64,000 nt of DNA from Nothopassalora personata (Eukaryota > Ascomycota > Dothideomycetes > Mycosphaerellales > Mycosphaerellaceae). The position numbers were made by a program, and so were the translations under genes. Every line of letters begins with the position of its first letter. Position 1 is the stretch's first letter. The DNA lies in assembly GCA_033816765.1 (NCBI GenBank), contig CM066297.1:924573-988572 (forward strand), written 5' to 3'. A model generated the notes under the pieces. It was not told the origin of the DNA, did no database searches, and worked only from the letters and a program-made list of their open reading frames with translations. Of the stretch, positions 25,086 through 35,402 are shown in pieces.

Positions 25086-25502
25086 CTAGTTATTTACGGG
25101 CATCTCTAGGATATCCGAAAAAGAAACTAGCGAAGGCGGCACCTCTACTCCCGACGCCCGCTTAAGAGACGCTAGCTCCTCGCGCGCCTCTTCCTCCTCG
25201 AGCTCCTCTAACTCCTTAGCGACGGCATCGTCGGTGCGACGCTTAGCTAATCGTAGCTGTTTCCGAAGACGGATCTTGCGCATCTTTAGCCGCACCTCCT
25301 CCTCTTTAATCCTCTTAAGCTCTAGCTTAAGATTATCGCGCGAATCGCAAAGACGTTCCTACTCCGGACGAGAAAGACGCACGTCGCAAGCCTTACAGCC
25401 TTTTCGAATATAGGCCGAACACTTTCCGGACCGAGAACCTACGATATACTTCACTACTGCGCCCGAGGATCGAGACTTCTAACAATTCGTACATAGAGCC
25501 AT
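25086..25502 (-). pseudogene. Antisense cysteine-cluster/coiled-coil ORF of Gypsy element 2, RIP-damaged
   Basis: About 138 codons on the minus strand from ATG at 25502. It begins MALCTNC, then a TAG, then a lysine/serine stretch and GKCSAYIRKGCKACD, a cysteine cluster of the same layout as the antisense ORF of element B. From 25295 down it is open (KMRKIRLRKQLRLAKRR, then a Glu-rich helix) and looks like a basic coiled coil ending SDILEMPVNN. RIP stops occur only in the first half. It lies between pol and the 3' LTR, opposite to gag-pol. Confidence 0.65.
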
Positions 25503-25630
25503 TTCGATACTAGAAACTTCGGTATCCTAAGTAAGTCGTTAACGGCGTTTGTAGGAGGAAGAAGACATAGTTAACCATTACTACAAGAAACGATGACGGC
25601 TTAAGAAGCTTCGGGACGAAGCTAGGCTAA

Positions 25631-25641
25631 GAAGGGGATAG
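25631..25641 (+). other. Polypurine tract of Gypsy element 2
   Basis: GAAGGGGATAG immediately before the 3' LTR, the usual plus-strand primer position, equivalent to the GGAAGGGGGATGG tract before the LTR at 63609. Confidence 0.65.
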
Positions 25642-26045
25642 TGTTACGGAATGATTCCTATAGACCCTAGAATTATGACGACAAGACAAACACGTGACTC
25701 ATCCTGCCTGAGCGCTTAGACTTAGAGCGATTAGACTGCTCATGCTTAGACTAATTAGACTGCTTATGCTTAGAATAATTAGACTAATTACCGAGATCTA
25801 CGAATCTCCTTTGTATTTAGGAACGCTAAGAACCCCCTATAGTTTCGAGGCGTTCAACTCACTGTTTAATATTACTGTTTAGAATACACTACAACCCAAC
25901 CTCTGCCTTACTGCTGCTTGGTCTTTACGAGACAAGACAGCTACTGCTTTATCACTCTCCCTCGACTTCCTATCGGCCCGAGAACAAACCCGATTGAGCT
26001 TGTCTTCTTGACTTGTGATATCATTAGGTTATACCAAACCTAACA
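25642..26045 (+). repeat. Gypsy element 2 right LTR
   Basis: 404 bp, TGTTACGGAATGATTCC...CCTAACA. The U5 side from about 25810 is nearly the same as 12752-12988. The U3 differs entirely and carries its own short repeats built on TTAGACT/TTAGAAT between about 25715 and 25790. It marks the left border of the unmutated gene island. Confidence 0.85.
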
Positions 26046-26223
26046 CAAGTACAAGCTTCTAGATTAAAACGATAGGGTGGATTAGTAACCCTTATAAATT
26101 GCACAAGGTGGGAGACTATCTAGCTACAGAAACAGTGTAATATAGGGTGTGTGTACCAAGTCCTGACTAACATGGCCACTGGTCACCTGATTCACAACAC
26201 CTTGGCGTCGTAGTCTATTAGAC

Positions 26224-26368
26224 TCGAGTCCTCCTCTTTTTGGACCTATATGTATCGCAGTAGGTTAGTGTGTCGCAAGACTGCCTTGATGTCGACGCTC
26301 CAAGTCGCGTAGTTGCTGCCATCCGCCTTCAACTTGCTTATGTTGTAGCCTATGTTGGCGGTGGCCAT
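26224..26368 (-). pseudogene. Copia gag N-terminal remnant
   Basis: From ATG at 26368 the minus strand encodes YNISKLKADGSNYATWSVD and then IKAVLRHTNLLRYI, the typical start of a Copia gag (KL.G.NY..W...). It stops after about 48 codons and no other Copia parts follow. The rest of 26046-26600 holds nothing I recognise. Confidence 0.6.
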
Positions 26369-26613
26369 GTTTGCTAGTGACTCGAGTCGCGTCGCGTGTT
26401 TTTTTAGTAATGTTTGTGGCGTCGCTCAACCCCTGCTTCTCAGGTTAACTGGTGATTAAAGCGACAGTGAGGTTATTAATTGTGCGGAAGTGCGTGAGGG
26501 CGCATAACCACTTGATGGGTGATGCATGTGTCTTGATGGTTGTGTCTATGAAGGTAGAAGAAAGGCGGCTATATATATCTAGTGCACGGGCACGGACCTA
26601 TATCCCATTCACT

Positions 26614-27808
26614 TCAAGTATTTGTGATCCTGATCGCCTCATCGTAAGTATCGAACGGCATGGCGGTAACGATGGTTCCAAACTTTCCTCGTTCGCGAGG
26701 CGAATGTCTTCCTTCACACCCGTGAAGAATGTCGCTATGCAAGAAGCCGTTCTTGCATTCTGGATCTGTTGACAGTTGGGCTTGCGCTGCGAGGCGAGCA
26801 ACTTCCTTCTTGCCAAGCCCAATATAGCCGAGGCTTCGTTGTTGCTGCGCTTTCGACACTTGTGGTCCAAGATGAACGCTGGGATTCAAACCACTTCCCT
26901 AGGAAGCTTTCGGATTCTTCACCGCGGCTGCGAACTTCTCGACAAATTTGTCGTAGATGCCGCGCTGAATTCGCAGACAGGACGTTGCCCATGCTTCGCA
27001 TATGCGCCCTCGAGTGCGTCGCGGACGGCTTGGTCAAAGTCTGCATCGTCGAAGATGATCATGGCATGCTTTCCCCCGAGATCGAGAAATGTCTTCGTAA
27101 TCATCTTTGCGGCAGCTTCGGCATTCGCTGCGCATGTTTTGTGCTGCCTATGAAGACACCATCTTTACAAGGGGATGGATGATCAGAGCTTGAGGAACCT
27201 GTTACCTCCGGACCGAGACCGGTTACGATCTGGACGGCGTTCTCCGGCAGGATAGTCTACACTTCTTCCACCTGGTCACACCAGGCTTGAGAATGATCGT
27301 GGTGCCAGCAGTAAGACAGGCGCTACCTTTCCGCCCATGCAATGGAGGCTACTTGAATGGCAGTACACCAGCACAGACTCCTCGTGGCTCGTGAACAACA
27401 GTGCAACGCATGGCTCCACGATCATAGAACTCCGACGGCAACTTGTCGATGAGACTATCAAAGGACCGGGACATCCCGATCAAGAAGACTGAAGTTGACA
27501 TCTGCGTTCCTTCCATCGGCGAAGGGCTTGCCGTTCTCCATAGTCGAGATGGTGCCAATCTCGTCAGCATGCTTCTCGAGCTCGGCAGCATCGCGCAGTC
27601 GGTATTGCGATCGTTCCACCGGTGAAGTCTTTCGCCATTTCTCGTGCGCTGCTTTCGAGGCTTTCACGGCTTCAGCGACTGTGGCTTGGTTGCCGGCTTG
27701 GATCATAGTGATGACCTTGCCAGTGGCGGGATTGTCGACCGCGAAGCGTTCAAATTCATCCTGGCAGGACCAGCGGTAGGTCGTGAGCGCGGGAAATGCG
27801 ATGACCAT
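26614..27808 (-). pseudogene. Aldehyde dehydrogenase pseudogene
   Basis: On the minus strand the NAD(P)-dependent aldehyde dehydrogenase family can be followed through several frames. The order is PATGKVITMIQAG and MENGKPFADG (27458-27760), VVHEPRGVCAGVLPF (about 27350-27400), PQALIIHPLVKMVS (about 27180), LDLGGKHAMIIFDDADFD (about 27050-27085), then GPQVSKAQQQRSLGYIGLG and FGTIVTAMPFDTYDEA (26614-26889). At least four frame changes separate these blocks. The active-site region (KHGQRPVCEF) lies next to one of them. There is no TAG bias, so decay was by small insertions and deletions, not RIP. It resembles fungal salicylaldehyde/vanillin-type dehydrogenases, but the substrate cannot be told. 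Assembly errors are an alternative cause. Confidence 0.8.
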
Positions 27809-28358
27809 GTCGATATATGCTTATGACAGTCACGTTCTGAGGAGACGCCCTTGTTGATTGGCACGGCATGATGTGGTCTATAGCAAACCTGATATGCACG
27901 ATGATGCTCGGTGGCATTGACATCCGGGCTTACATGCTGGAGACCGACAACGACTCGATACAAATGCCTCTGGATGAAACTGGTCGGCATACACCGCTTC
28001 AGGCTAGATGCTTTATTCTTGTCGGTTCCGTTTGGCATTGCAAAGTCGAGACCCCTTCGTGGAGGACAGTGGCATTGTGCAAGTGATGCGGGGAGGGTCG
28101 CTCTGGAGATAGCAATCCGATGCATCATCGATGAACGAGGCTTAGCACAGCAGAGCACTGTCGACGGCAGTAGCGATCTTTGTTGATGTTGATGCTTACG
28201 CAAAGCGACCGCGACATATGGGATGATGCGGGGTGTGTCAGTTCTTGGGCGTAGAGTCGAAATCCTTCATCGCTCCCGTCGGTCGATATCATTTCTTCAA
28301 CGGCCGAGACAAATCTCTGCGCCATTTTCTGCCGGGGAGAGCCACTATTGACTGCAAG
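27809..28358. other. Intergenic, no gene recognised
   Basis: Overlapping open frames on both strands here show no family features. The right end must hold the promoter of the dehydrogenase gene at 28359; I see no clear TATA box. Confidence 0.5.
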
Positions 28359-29394
28359 ATGGCAGCTACATTCTCACCACCATCAAAGGTTCCTCTCACG
28401 CTAATCGATAGTCCATCGACCCGGCGTCTCGTAGCAGTCCTAGGAACAATCACCGTCTGTCGTCTGGCCTTTGCACTAGTGTCCTGGCTTTATGGCTTGA
28501 CAAAACGGTCAAGTGTCGATGACTACCAGCACTGTCCCGGGGGCTCTTGGGTGTTGGTACGTCAGTAGCCATCAGATCGTGCTCACCGCTGAACGAAATT
28601 AGGTCACCGGCGGTTCAGATGGCATTGGCCTTGGTTTCGTGGAAGGATTTCTCGCGCGTGGCTTCAACATCCTGGTGCACGGCCGCAACCCAGAGAAGCT
28701 CCAGAGAGTCAAGAAAGACCTTCAGCTGAAGCACCCAAGGTCTTTGATCGAAACCGTTGTGGCTGATGCATCCAAGGCAGACGATTCGTTCCGTGCAGTC
28801 GCTGAGAAGGCTGCCAATTTGCCTGGGAAGCTGACGATTCTTGTGAACAACGTCGGAGGCCAGTCCGCTAAACCGCAGCATGCGACGTTGTGGGACATGC
28901 CTCATACAGCGATTGACAGCGACTTGAACATCAACGCTCGTTTCCCGACTCACCTGACGAGCGCCTCGATGCCGCTCCTCCGTCGAAACGGACCCTCCTT
29001 GATCATGAACTGCGGCAGCGTGGGAGGCCTGTTTTGGGTTCCATATCTGGCCGTGTACTCAGCGACCAAGGCATACACACACATCTTTACGAGCGGGCTG
29101 AAGAACGACTTCGCAGCGGAAGGCGTCACGAACGTTGATATCATTGGCTTTACCATTGGGCCCGTCGTCTCAGCGACCAACAAGCCAGATGCCTCCTCTT
29201 TCTTCACGCTCAGCAGCCGAGAATGTGCCGAAGGCTGCATAGCACAGATCGGCAGAGGCAGGCTCCTGGCGTTCTCCAGCTGGAAGCACGAGGCACAGGT
29301 TGCCTTGATCCACTCGATGCCGAACTTTCTCTGGCGTCGTTTGATGGTCGATGAAATGAAGAATCGTGCGGAGGCCGAGAGGGTCGAGCAGTAG
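28359..29394 (+). CDS. Membrane-anchored short-chain dehydrogenase/reductase (17-beta-HSD12 / 3-ketoacyl-CoA reductase-like)
   Basis: Two exons, 28359-28556 and 28603-29394, joined across a 46-bp intron (GTACGT...ATTAG, branch-like GCTGAAC); 329 residues. The intron falls inside the cofactor motif, and splicing restores VLVTGGSDGIGLGF, the TGxxxGxG NADPH-binding loop. Next come HGRNPEKL, NNVGG, the catalytic serine in MNCGSVGG, and YSATKAY (YxxxK). Residues about 22-46 form one hydrophobic segment (RLVAVLGTITVCRLAFALVS), as in ER-bound 3-ketoacyl-CoA reductases of very-long-chain fatty acid elongation and steroid dehydrogenases. Length fits this group (about 330). I chose ATG 28359 because it directly precedes the membrane segment. 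The exact substrate is uncertain; it could be a paralogue rather than the essential elongase reductase. Confidence 0.85.
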
Positions 29395-31264
29395 TGGGTT
29401 GGGAAGAGGCTTTGTGAGACGCAACTGCATTTGCGAGTGTTGATGTAATGCCTCAGGTCGTGACTGACAGGTTGCACGTGCGAAAGGCACGATTGCATTT
29501 CGTTGTTGCTGTTGAGATGCTCGAGGACTGCGGCAGCCTCCTCCCTTAGGCCCCTCCCGGAATATACCACTCCAACGACACTCCCTCTTCTCTATATTCA
29601 CTCACCAAGATGCGAAACCTGCTCAAACCATCGTCTATACAGACAGCGCCCATCCTGCGGTCTGAGCCACTCGAGTCTGTACATGCAAGAGTCGGCGTGT
29701 CGACCACGCGTCCGGTGTTATCAGAACGAAGGCCCCTGGCCAATTTGGCTAGACATGCGTTGCAGCGCGCACCACACGTACACAGGACTGCGGACCACCA
29801 GAAATCTGCCTTTCTTCTGCCTTTGCCTAATACACGTTGGTGCGACAGACCTGCTGCGAGCTGTCTTTTGTCCCACAGCAGCCGCTGTGCCTCTAGTGCA
29901 TGAGGCACTTTCGAAATGTCCCTCTACCCGGTACCAGATGACCTTTAAATCGCCCGTTTGTATCGAGCACGCTCTATCATACACCTAAGTATGAGTGATC
30001 TGCGTTGTATGGCCCCACCGTTTCTACGGCATCTGTCACGTCTACGGCACAGAAGCGGTGCCGTTCATGATCTTCGACAGGCAGGGCTCTACCCCTTCCT
30101 CCGATGAACTGCTTGGTGCATGGGACCCTAGGCAAATCCAGCTGTGCCAGTGTTTTGGAGTGTCGACGCAACATTCATCTCACATGGCATCAACATAGCG
30201 GAAGCGTCATGTGCAGTTAGAATATGCTGTCAGCTAACAAGCTTCATGTAGAAACGATCGCCGTATGGCCAAGCACGCCTCACAATGGCTTCAAGGCCAC
30301 CTCCAATATATCAATCACTTCGTCGGCATTACACTCAACGACGAGCTTGACGCACGCGGTATTGACCAAGCTTCAACGCCGTGGCCGAATACCGGGTCTC
30401 TGTCGCAGGACAGCGGCCGAATAAGATCCGATAGAAGACCCTCTCACGATCAGCAGCCTCATGTGGTCTTCGATGGCCGCTTTTGGATACTGCGCAGGAC
30501 CACACATGTGTTGCTGATCGCCGTGACGACCAAGGATCGCCTCTGCGGCTATGAGGTCGCCAGCTTTCCAGTGACGAAGTGACAAGACACACGAACTGGC
30601 CGGCGGACGATCGCCCCGTTGTTTGGCCACGCAAGGCTGTCACGTAGGAGACCTGCCTGAACTTGGCTACACTGAGCGAAGGACATCGTGTTGCCTGTTG
30701 TAGCATAATATGGATGAGTCTTCCGCATCCCCCGTTGGTCTTGATTGGCGTGGTCAGCTCAGTCACTGCTCAGTGACTCGAGTCCAGTGGGGTCTTGTGT
30801 CGGTGCATGCAGCCCTGTGAGTCTCAGGAGATTTCTCGCATCGACGCCCATTGTAAATGAGCCCATAGTCAGAAGCGCGAGTCGGAGGAGATTGAATATG
30901 GAGTGATGAACCTTTTCACGAAAGTCACGGCTTGGGTCGTACTGTAATTTCTATCCATGCACCGTCTTGAGGTGAGGGTATGTAAGCATGAGGAGGTCAG
31001 CAGGTGTATGATGACGGCTGACTATGGAATGGTCGCCATCGCGCAAGGCGTTCTGAGTGAGTGCATCCGCGACATCTGTGCGCCGCAGAGGAGTGATCGA
31101 AGTGCCATGGCAACGGCGATCTATTCCGGGCATGTGGCGGACCGTGCAGAAGGCTGCGTCCAATTGCTCGGGTTCGGATGCTCGGTCAAAACTCTCACGA
31201 GTCATGCGTATCTCTGCGACATGAGCTTCTCCGTCTGTTTGATGTGGCTCACGACACACCAGCG
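29395..31264. other. 1.9 kb without a recognisable gene
   Basis: Many overlapping open frames of 60-160 codons occur on both strands, as expected by chance at this GC content. None shows a family motif, a consistent intron pattern or a repeat. The right end should carry the prp28 promoter. No TAG-rich RIP pattern is present, so this is not an old transposon of the kind flanking the island. Confidence 0.5.
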
Positions 31265-33658
31265 ATGGATGCGCCGCCGCCACCGCCTCCGCCGCCGCCT
31301 TCGGATCCCAGTACGTCGCTGACGGAAAGCGGGCGATACGATCCTTTGGCTAATATGGACTCAGTCCCGCCCCCTCCGCCAAGCGATCCGATCCCACCTC
31401 CCCCACCCAGTGATCCCATCCCTCCGCCACCAACAGCGACGAATGGCCACGAAGACGGCGAGCACTTCCAACCGCGGCTGGATGTCCCTAAGAAGCGCAA
31501 GCTCGAGACGAAACCGAAAGCTGCACCCCTTAGTGTCGAGGAACTTCTTGCGAGGAAGAAAGCCCAGGATGTTGCAGCAGCGAAGCCGAAGTTCTTGTCG
31601 AAGAAGGAAAGAGAGCGCCTAGCGAAAGAGAAGGAAGCGCGCGAAGCGCATGCGAAGAACGCGAATGAGCCTAAGGAATCGGAACGACAAGCACCAAGTG
31701 GCCCATCTGGACGACCTGCAGGCCCAAGATTGATCCGAGGTGGGGGTTCCGAAGCGCCTAGAGGGCCAGCAGCGATGCGAACTCAACTTCCGAACAAGGG
31801 CTACGATATTCCACCTCCGCCGCCGCCATCCAGAGACGCCAAGATCGTCGAGGGGCCAAAGTCAAACAAGAAGCAGTCGGAGAAGGAAGTCGAGGCCGAG
31901 ATGACCAAGCAGCGATACATGGGCGCCGACACCAACACCTCCACATTCTCGGCCAAGAAGAAGCGGAAGCGGACGACCGAGAAGAAGTTCAACTTCGAAT
32001 GGAACACCGAGGAAGATACAAGCCCGGACTACAACCCAATCTACCAATCAAGGCAAGAGAACAGCTTCTTCGGTCGCGGTAGACTGGGTGGGTTCACCGA
32101 TGATAGCACAGATAAGCAAGCGCAGCAATATGCAGCAGCAATTGCAGAAAGAGATCCCGAGGCTGGGAGGGAAAGAGCGCAGGCTATCCTCGAGGCAGAA
32201 CGTAAGAGGCGAGAAGAAGGCGGCAGAACTGGCGTGGAGAAGCACTGGAGCGAGAAAAAGTTGGAGAACATGCGGGAACGGGACTGGCGTATCTTCAAGG
32301 AGGACTTCAATATCGCAACCAAAGGAGGGTCCATACCCAATCCTATGCGCAGCTGGGCCGAGTCTGGACTACCGAAGCGCATTTTGGACATCGTGGACCA
32401 AGTGGGCTACACCGAGCCATCTGCTGTGCAAAGAGCAGCGATACCGATTGCGTTACAATCGCGCGACCTTATCGGTGTCGCCGTCACTGGTTCTGGGAAG
32501 ACTGCTGCGTTCCTGTTACCGTTGCTGGTGTATATCTCGGAGCTGCCAGCACTCAACGAGCAGACGAGCAATGATGGGCCATATGCGATTATTCTTGCAC
32601 CGACCCGTGAATTGGCCCAGCAGATCGAGATTGAAGCGAAGAAGTTTGCGACTCCACTCGGATTCACTTGTGTCTCCCTAGTCGGTGGTCACAGCATCGA
32701 AGAGCAAAGTTACAACATGCGAAACGGTGCAGAAATAATCATTGCAACGCCAGGTCGCCTGGTCGACTGTATCGAGCGCCGTGTCCTGGTCCTCAGCCAG
32801 TGCTGCTACGTGATCATGGACGAAGCAGACCGAATGATTGATCTTGGTTTCGAAGAGCCAGTCAACAAGATTCTGGACGCACTACCGGTCTCGAATGAAA
32901 AGCCAGACTCCGAGGAGGCAGAGAACTCCATGATGATGTCTTCTCACATCGGCGGACGAGACCGATACCGACAGACGATGATGTACACAGCTACGATGCC
33001 AGCGGCCGTTGAACGTATCGCTCGCAAATACCTCCGCCGCCCAGCACAAGTCACCATTGGAAACGTAGGCGAAGCCGTCGACACCGTCGAACAGCGGGTC
33101 GAATTCTTGCAGGGCGAAGACAAACGCAAGAAGCGTCTAGGCGACATTCTCAACTCCCGCGAGTTCGCCCCTCCCATCATTGTCTTCGTCAACGTCAAGC
33201 GAAACTGTGACAGCATCGCTCGTGAAATCCAACGCATGGGCTTCAGCAGCGTCACTCTTCACGGTTCCAAGACACAAGATCAACGTGAAGCCGCGCTTGC
33301 CTCCTTACGCGACGGCAGCACGCAAGTCCTGGTCGCGACCGATCTGGCAGGTCGTGGTATCGATGTGCCGGACGTATCGCTCGTCGTCAACTTCAACATG
33401 GCTACAAACATCGAGAGCTACACCCATAGAGTTGGCCGTACAGGTCGTGCCGGAAAGACGGGTGTTGCGATAACGTTCTTGGGTAATGAGGACGCGGATG
33501 TCATGTATGATCTCAAGCAGATGATCAGTAAGAGTAGTATCAGTCATGTGCCGGAGCAGTTGAGGAAGCATGAGGCGGCGCAGCAGAGGACTGGTAAAGG
33601 GCAGAAGAAGAACATCGAGGATAGTGGAGGTTTTGGTGGGAAGGGAGGGTGGGGATAG
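31265..33658 (+). CDS. prp28: Pre-mRNA-splicing DEAD-box ATP-dependent RNA helicase Prp28
   Basis: 797 residues from ATG 31265, no intron. An in-frame ATG at 31178 would add 29 residues, but the fungal protein usually starts at the proline-rich MDAPPPP. The N-terminus has three poly-proline blocks, a basic KKRK stretch and a charged helix (KFLSKKERERLAKEKEARE). The helicase core follows: motif I VTGSGKT (about 408), PTRELAQQ, TPGRL, DEAD as MDEADRMIDLGFE (about 517), TAT in place of SAT (about 572), then VATDLAGRGIDV and HRVGRTGRAGK (about 720). The N-terminal NFEWNTEEDTSPDYNPIY and RDWRIFKEDFNI blocks are typical of the U5-100K/Prp28 group, which displaces U1 snRNP from the 5' splice site. 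It ends in a Gly-rich tail. Intact, single-copy and not RIP-marked. Confidence 0.96.
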   Translation: MDAPPPPPPPPPSDPSTSLTESGRYDPLANMDSVPPPPPSDPIPPPPPSDPIPPPPTATNGHEDGEHFQPRLDVPKKRKLETKPKAAPLSVEELLARKKAQDVAAAKPKFLSKKERERLAKEKEAREAHAKNANEPKESERQAPSGPSGRPAGPRLIRGGGSEAPRGPAAMRTQLPNKGYDIPPPPPPSRDAKIVEGPKSNKKQSEKEVEAEMTKQRYMGADTNTSTFSAKKKRKRTTEKKFNFEWNTEEDTSPDYNPIYQSRQENSFFGRGRLGGFTDDSTDKQAQQYAAAIAERDPEAGRERAQAILEAERKRREEGGRTGVEKHWSEKKLENMRERDWRIFKEDFNIATKGGSIPNPMRSWAESGLPKRILDIVDQVGYTEPSAVQRAAIPIALQSRDLIGVAVTGSGKTAAFLLPLLVYISELPALNEQTSNDGPYAIILAPTRELAQQIEIEAKKFATPLGFTCVSLVGGHSIEEQSYNMRNGAEIIIATPGRLVDCIERRVLVLSQCCYVIMDEADRMIDLGFEEPVNKILDALPVSNEKPDSEEAENSMMMSSHIGGRDRYRQTMMYTATMPAAVERIARKYLRRPAQVTIGNVGEAVDTVEQRVEFLQGEDKRKKRLGDILNSREFAPPIIVFVNVKRNCDSIAREIQRMGFSSVTLHGSKTQDQREAALASLRDGSTQVLVATDLAGRGIDVPDVSLVVNFNMATNIESYTHRVGRTGRAGKTGVAITFLGNEDADVMYDLKQMISKSSISHVPEQLRKHEAAQQRTGKGQKKNIEDSGGFGGKGGWG

Positions 33659-34985
33659 AAGGTGGATCCAATGCTCAGCAAAGAATGCCATCATAGGCGC
33701 GAATATGTTGAGTTCGATCTGATGTCTGTGGGACCATATCAACATATTCTTCAAGACGTGACAACGAGTACAAGGTGTAGAAACCAACAGGGAGCGATGG
33801 AGTCACGTGTTTGATTTGGTCGGCTGCTGGCGGGACGTTGCCCAACAAGAGACGGTCACCTCACGCGATGCTGAAGAGACGACTGGCATTGGAAGGCTCG
33901 CGGCAGATGGACATGAGGACGTCTGCTCTGACTCGTGCTTTCCCAGGCACGACCGCATACCAGAGAGCGCGCTTCATCGATTTCCCAACCTGACCAGCCA
34001 GCTCATGTGCATTGCTGGTTTAGGAATCGGCAGCGCGCACACCTATTGTTGCTTCGACCTCGGCCCTTGTTGAACTCGCGTCGTGCTTCCGCGGTATAGC
34101 GACGACGTGCGACACCCGTACGTCTACTGTGCGAACAGGGCGGACAGTCCTCTCCATGATCCGTCTCTTCACTACGGCCAACTGCGCCATATCTGCATTG
34201 CTGTTTTCGACTTAGGCTAGGCCAGCCACCCGATCTTCAAGTGGCTGCTCCATAATATGATGCTTGTTTCTCTAGTCCTCGCACGCTCGTTTGCGCCTGG
34301 GAGACAGCGTACCGCTTCGGAGCAGCTCCTACGTCTAACGGAGGGCCACTCTTGGGATCATTTGGTGAAGAAGGTGGTGTAACAAACTCGCGGGAGGCGG
34401 AAGATCGACGATATCGATGCGCTTCTCATATAACCAAGACCGCACCCGCGATCGACACGGATACTCCAGGCTTATTCCTCGCCAATGGTAAGCAGCTTAC
34501 TCAAAAGCCACGAGTCTGGCGCACGACGCCCAGCGGCAGAGGCCGAACGCAAGTTGCGCGAGTCTGATCGCAAAAGCAGCGCATGTTGGACTTCAGTGCT
34601 GTAACGCGTCCTTGCAGACGATCTCATGGATCATTGGTTACTGAACTTCCCGCATGTCGCAGCACGAGCAGCACCTCCAGGACAACCAGAGCGTGGAAAT
34701 AATGGATACCACCTAGTACTTCTCCTGCTTCGCGTCTGATTGCATTGGTGTGGACGACCAAAATGTGTGCATTGCAAACAGATTGGGATAACGGATGGCA
34801 CAATAATGTAAATGTGAGCGACGGTAGTTGAAAAGGTATGTATAAGTGTCATACTGTGATGTTGGATCACACGCTATACAGCAAGCGACCTTGACACACG
34901 CAGTGTATGAAGTGTGCCTGCTTACCAAATAGTGACTCGAGGTAAGTGAAAGCGGAATCGAGCGTCGCACAACTAGCACATTCTG
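33659..34985. other. 1.3 kb without a recognisable gene
   Basis: Contains the prp28 3' flank and scattered short open frames with no family features on either strand. No repeats or RIP pattern seen. Confidence 0.5.
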
Positions 34986-35370
34986 CTAGTAGTCGTGGCC
35001 ATGACTGATCACCTCTTTGCCGCCGCTGTGAAGAAGAATCGTCTGCACACCGATCATTAGTCAATTCTTGAGGTAGGAAGCAGGAGTTACTCACATGCTC
35101 GAACTGCGCGACCGTTGATCCTTCCTTCTCCACGAGCGGCGCATACTCTTCGACGATCCCGGCATCGACAAGGTGTTTCATCTATTCAGGTTATCGTCGG
35201 AAGCGTGGTCGCCCTCCGTTCGGCAAGGAGGAGCGATGCTTACACCAATATGATATTTCTAGTCGCTGTAGGTAGCGCCGCGAAAAGGGAATTGTAGCGA
35301 AGTTGGCATCGATCGTCTTGAGCAGTTACTTTGCCGAGCCGGAGGATACCGGTCTCGCAGACTTTCGTTC
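34986..35370 (-). pseudogene. Methionine aminopeptidase 2 C-terminal remnant
   Basis: The minus strand encodes the last part of a type 2 methionine aminopeptidase, which removes initiator Met. LLKTIDANFATIPFSRRYL lies at about 35268-35324, LVDAGIVEEYAPLVEKEGS and TVAQFEH at 35095-35181, and TILLHSGGKEVISHGHDY ends at TAG 34986. The last two pieces are joined by a 52-bp intron (35043-35094, GTGAGT...GTGCAG) and an upstream intron runs from about 35242 to 35182. Family members end in EHTILLRPT.KEV.SRGDDY, so the match is specific. The N-terminal three quarters, including most metal ligands, are missing: the sequence ends about where the nitronate monooxygenase begins on the other strand. It is a broken copy, presumably with a functional gene elsewhere. 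Confidence 0.75.
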
Positions 35371-35402
35371 GTTGCGAGAGTAGCCATAGACAGGTCACAG
35401 AG

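Larger units (their letters stand above)
12531..26045 (+). mobile_element. Gypsy element 2 (RIP-damaged), interrupted by a chromovirus and a solo LTR
   Basis: LTR at 12531-12988, gag, pol with chromodomain, tRNA-like sequence, antisense ORF, purine tract, LTR at 25642-26045. The internal part is split at 14557/20716 by the chromovirus and at 23111/23403 by a solo LTR. Gag up to about 13790 differs from copies A-C, whereas everything after the knuckle is close to them. The two LTRs agree in U5 but not in U3, and the flanks (CTAAC, CAAGT) do not match. The two ends therefore probably come from different insertions joined by recombination. Confidence 0.8.

Noticed and set aside
1..26045. Widespread in-frame TAG codons as an alternative genetic code or suppressor system, with the CTA in the tRNA-like loop as the suppressor
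   Set aside because: The intact copies have CAG or TGG at the same positions, and island genes use the normal code. CpA/TpG to TpA mutation explains the TAGs. The tRNA-like loop is 11 nt long and lacks a purine after CTA.
29395..31264. Several overlapping ORFs of 60-160 codons as genes
   Set aside because: They overlap on both strands and show no motif or splice pattern; expected by chance in GC-rich DNA.
31178..31264. Longer Prp28 start adding 29 residues
   Set aside because: The added residues look like untranslated leader; family proteins begin near the poly-proline MDAPPPP.
32979..32996. TAT in place of SAT in the Prp28 helicase motif III as a defect
   Set aside because: TAT is a common and functional variant in DEAD-box proteins, including this group as far as I recall.
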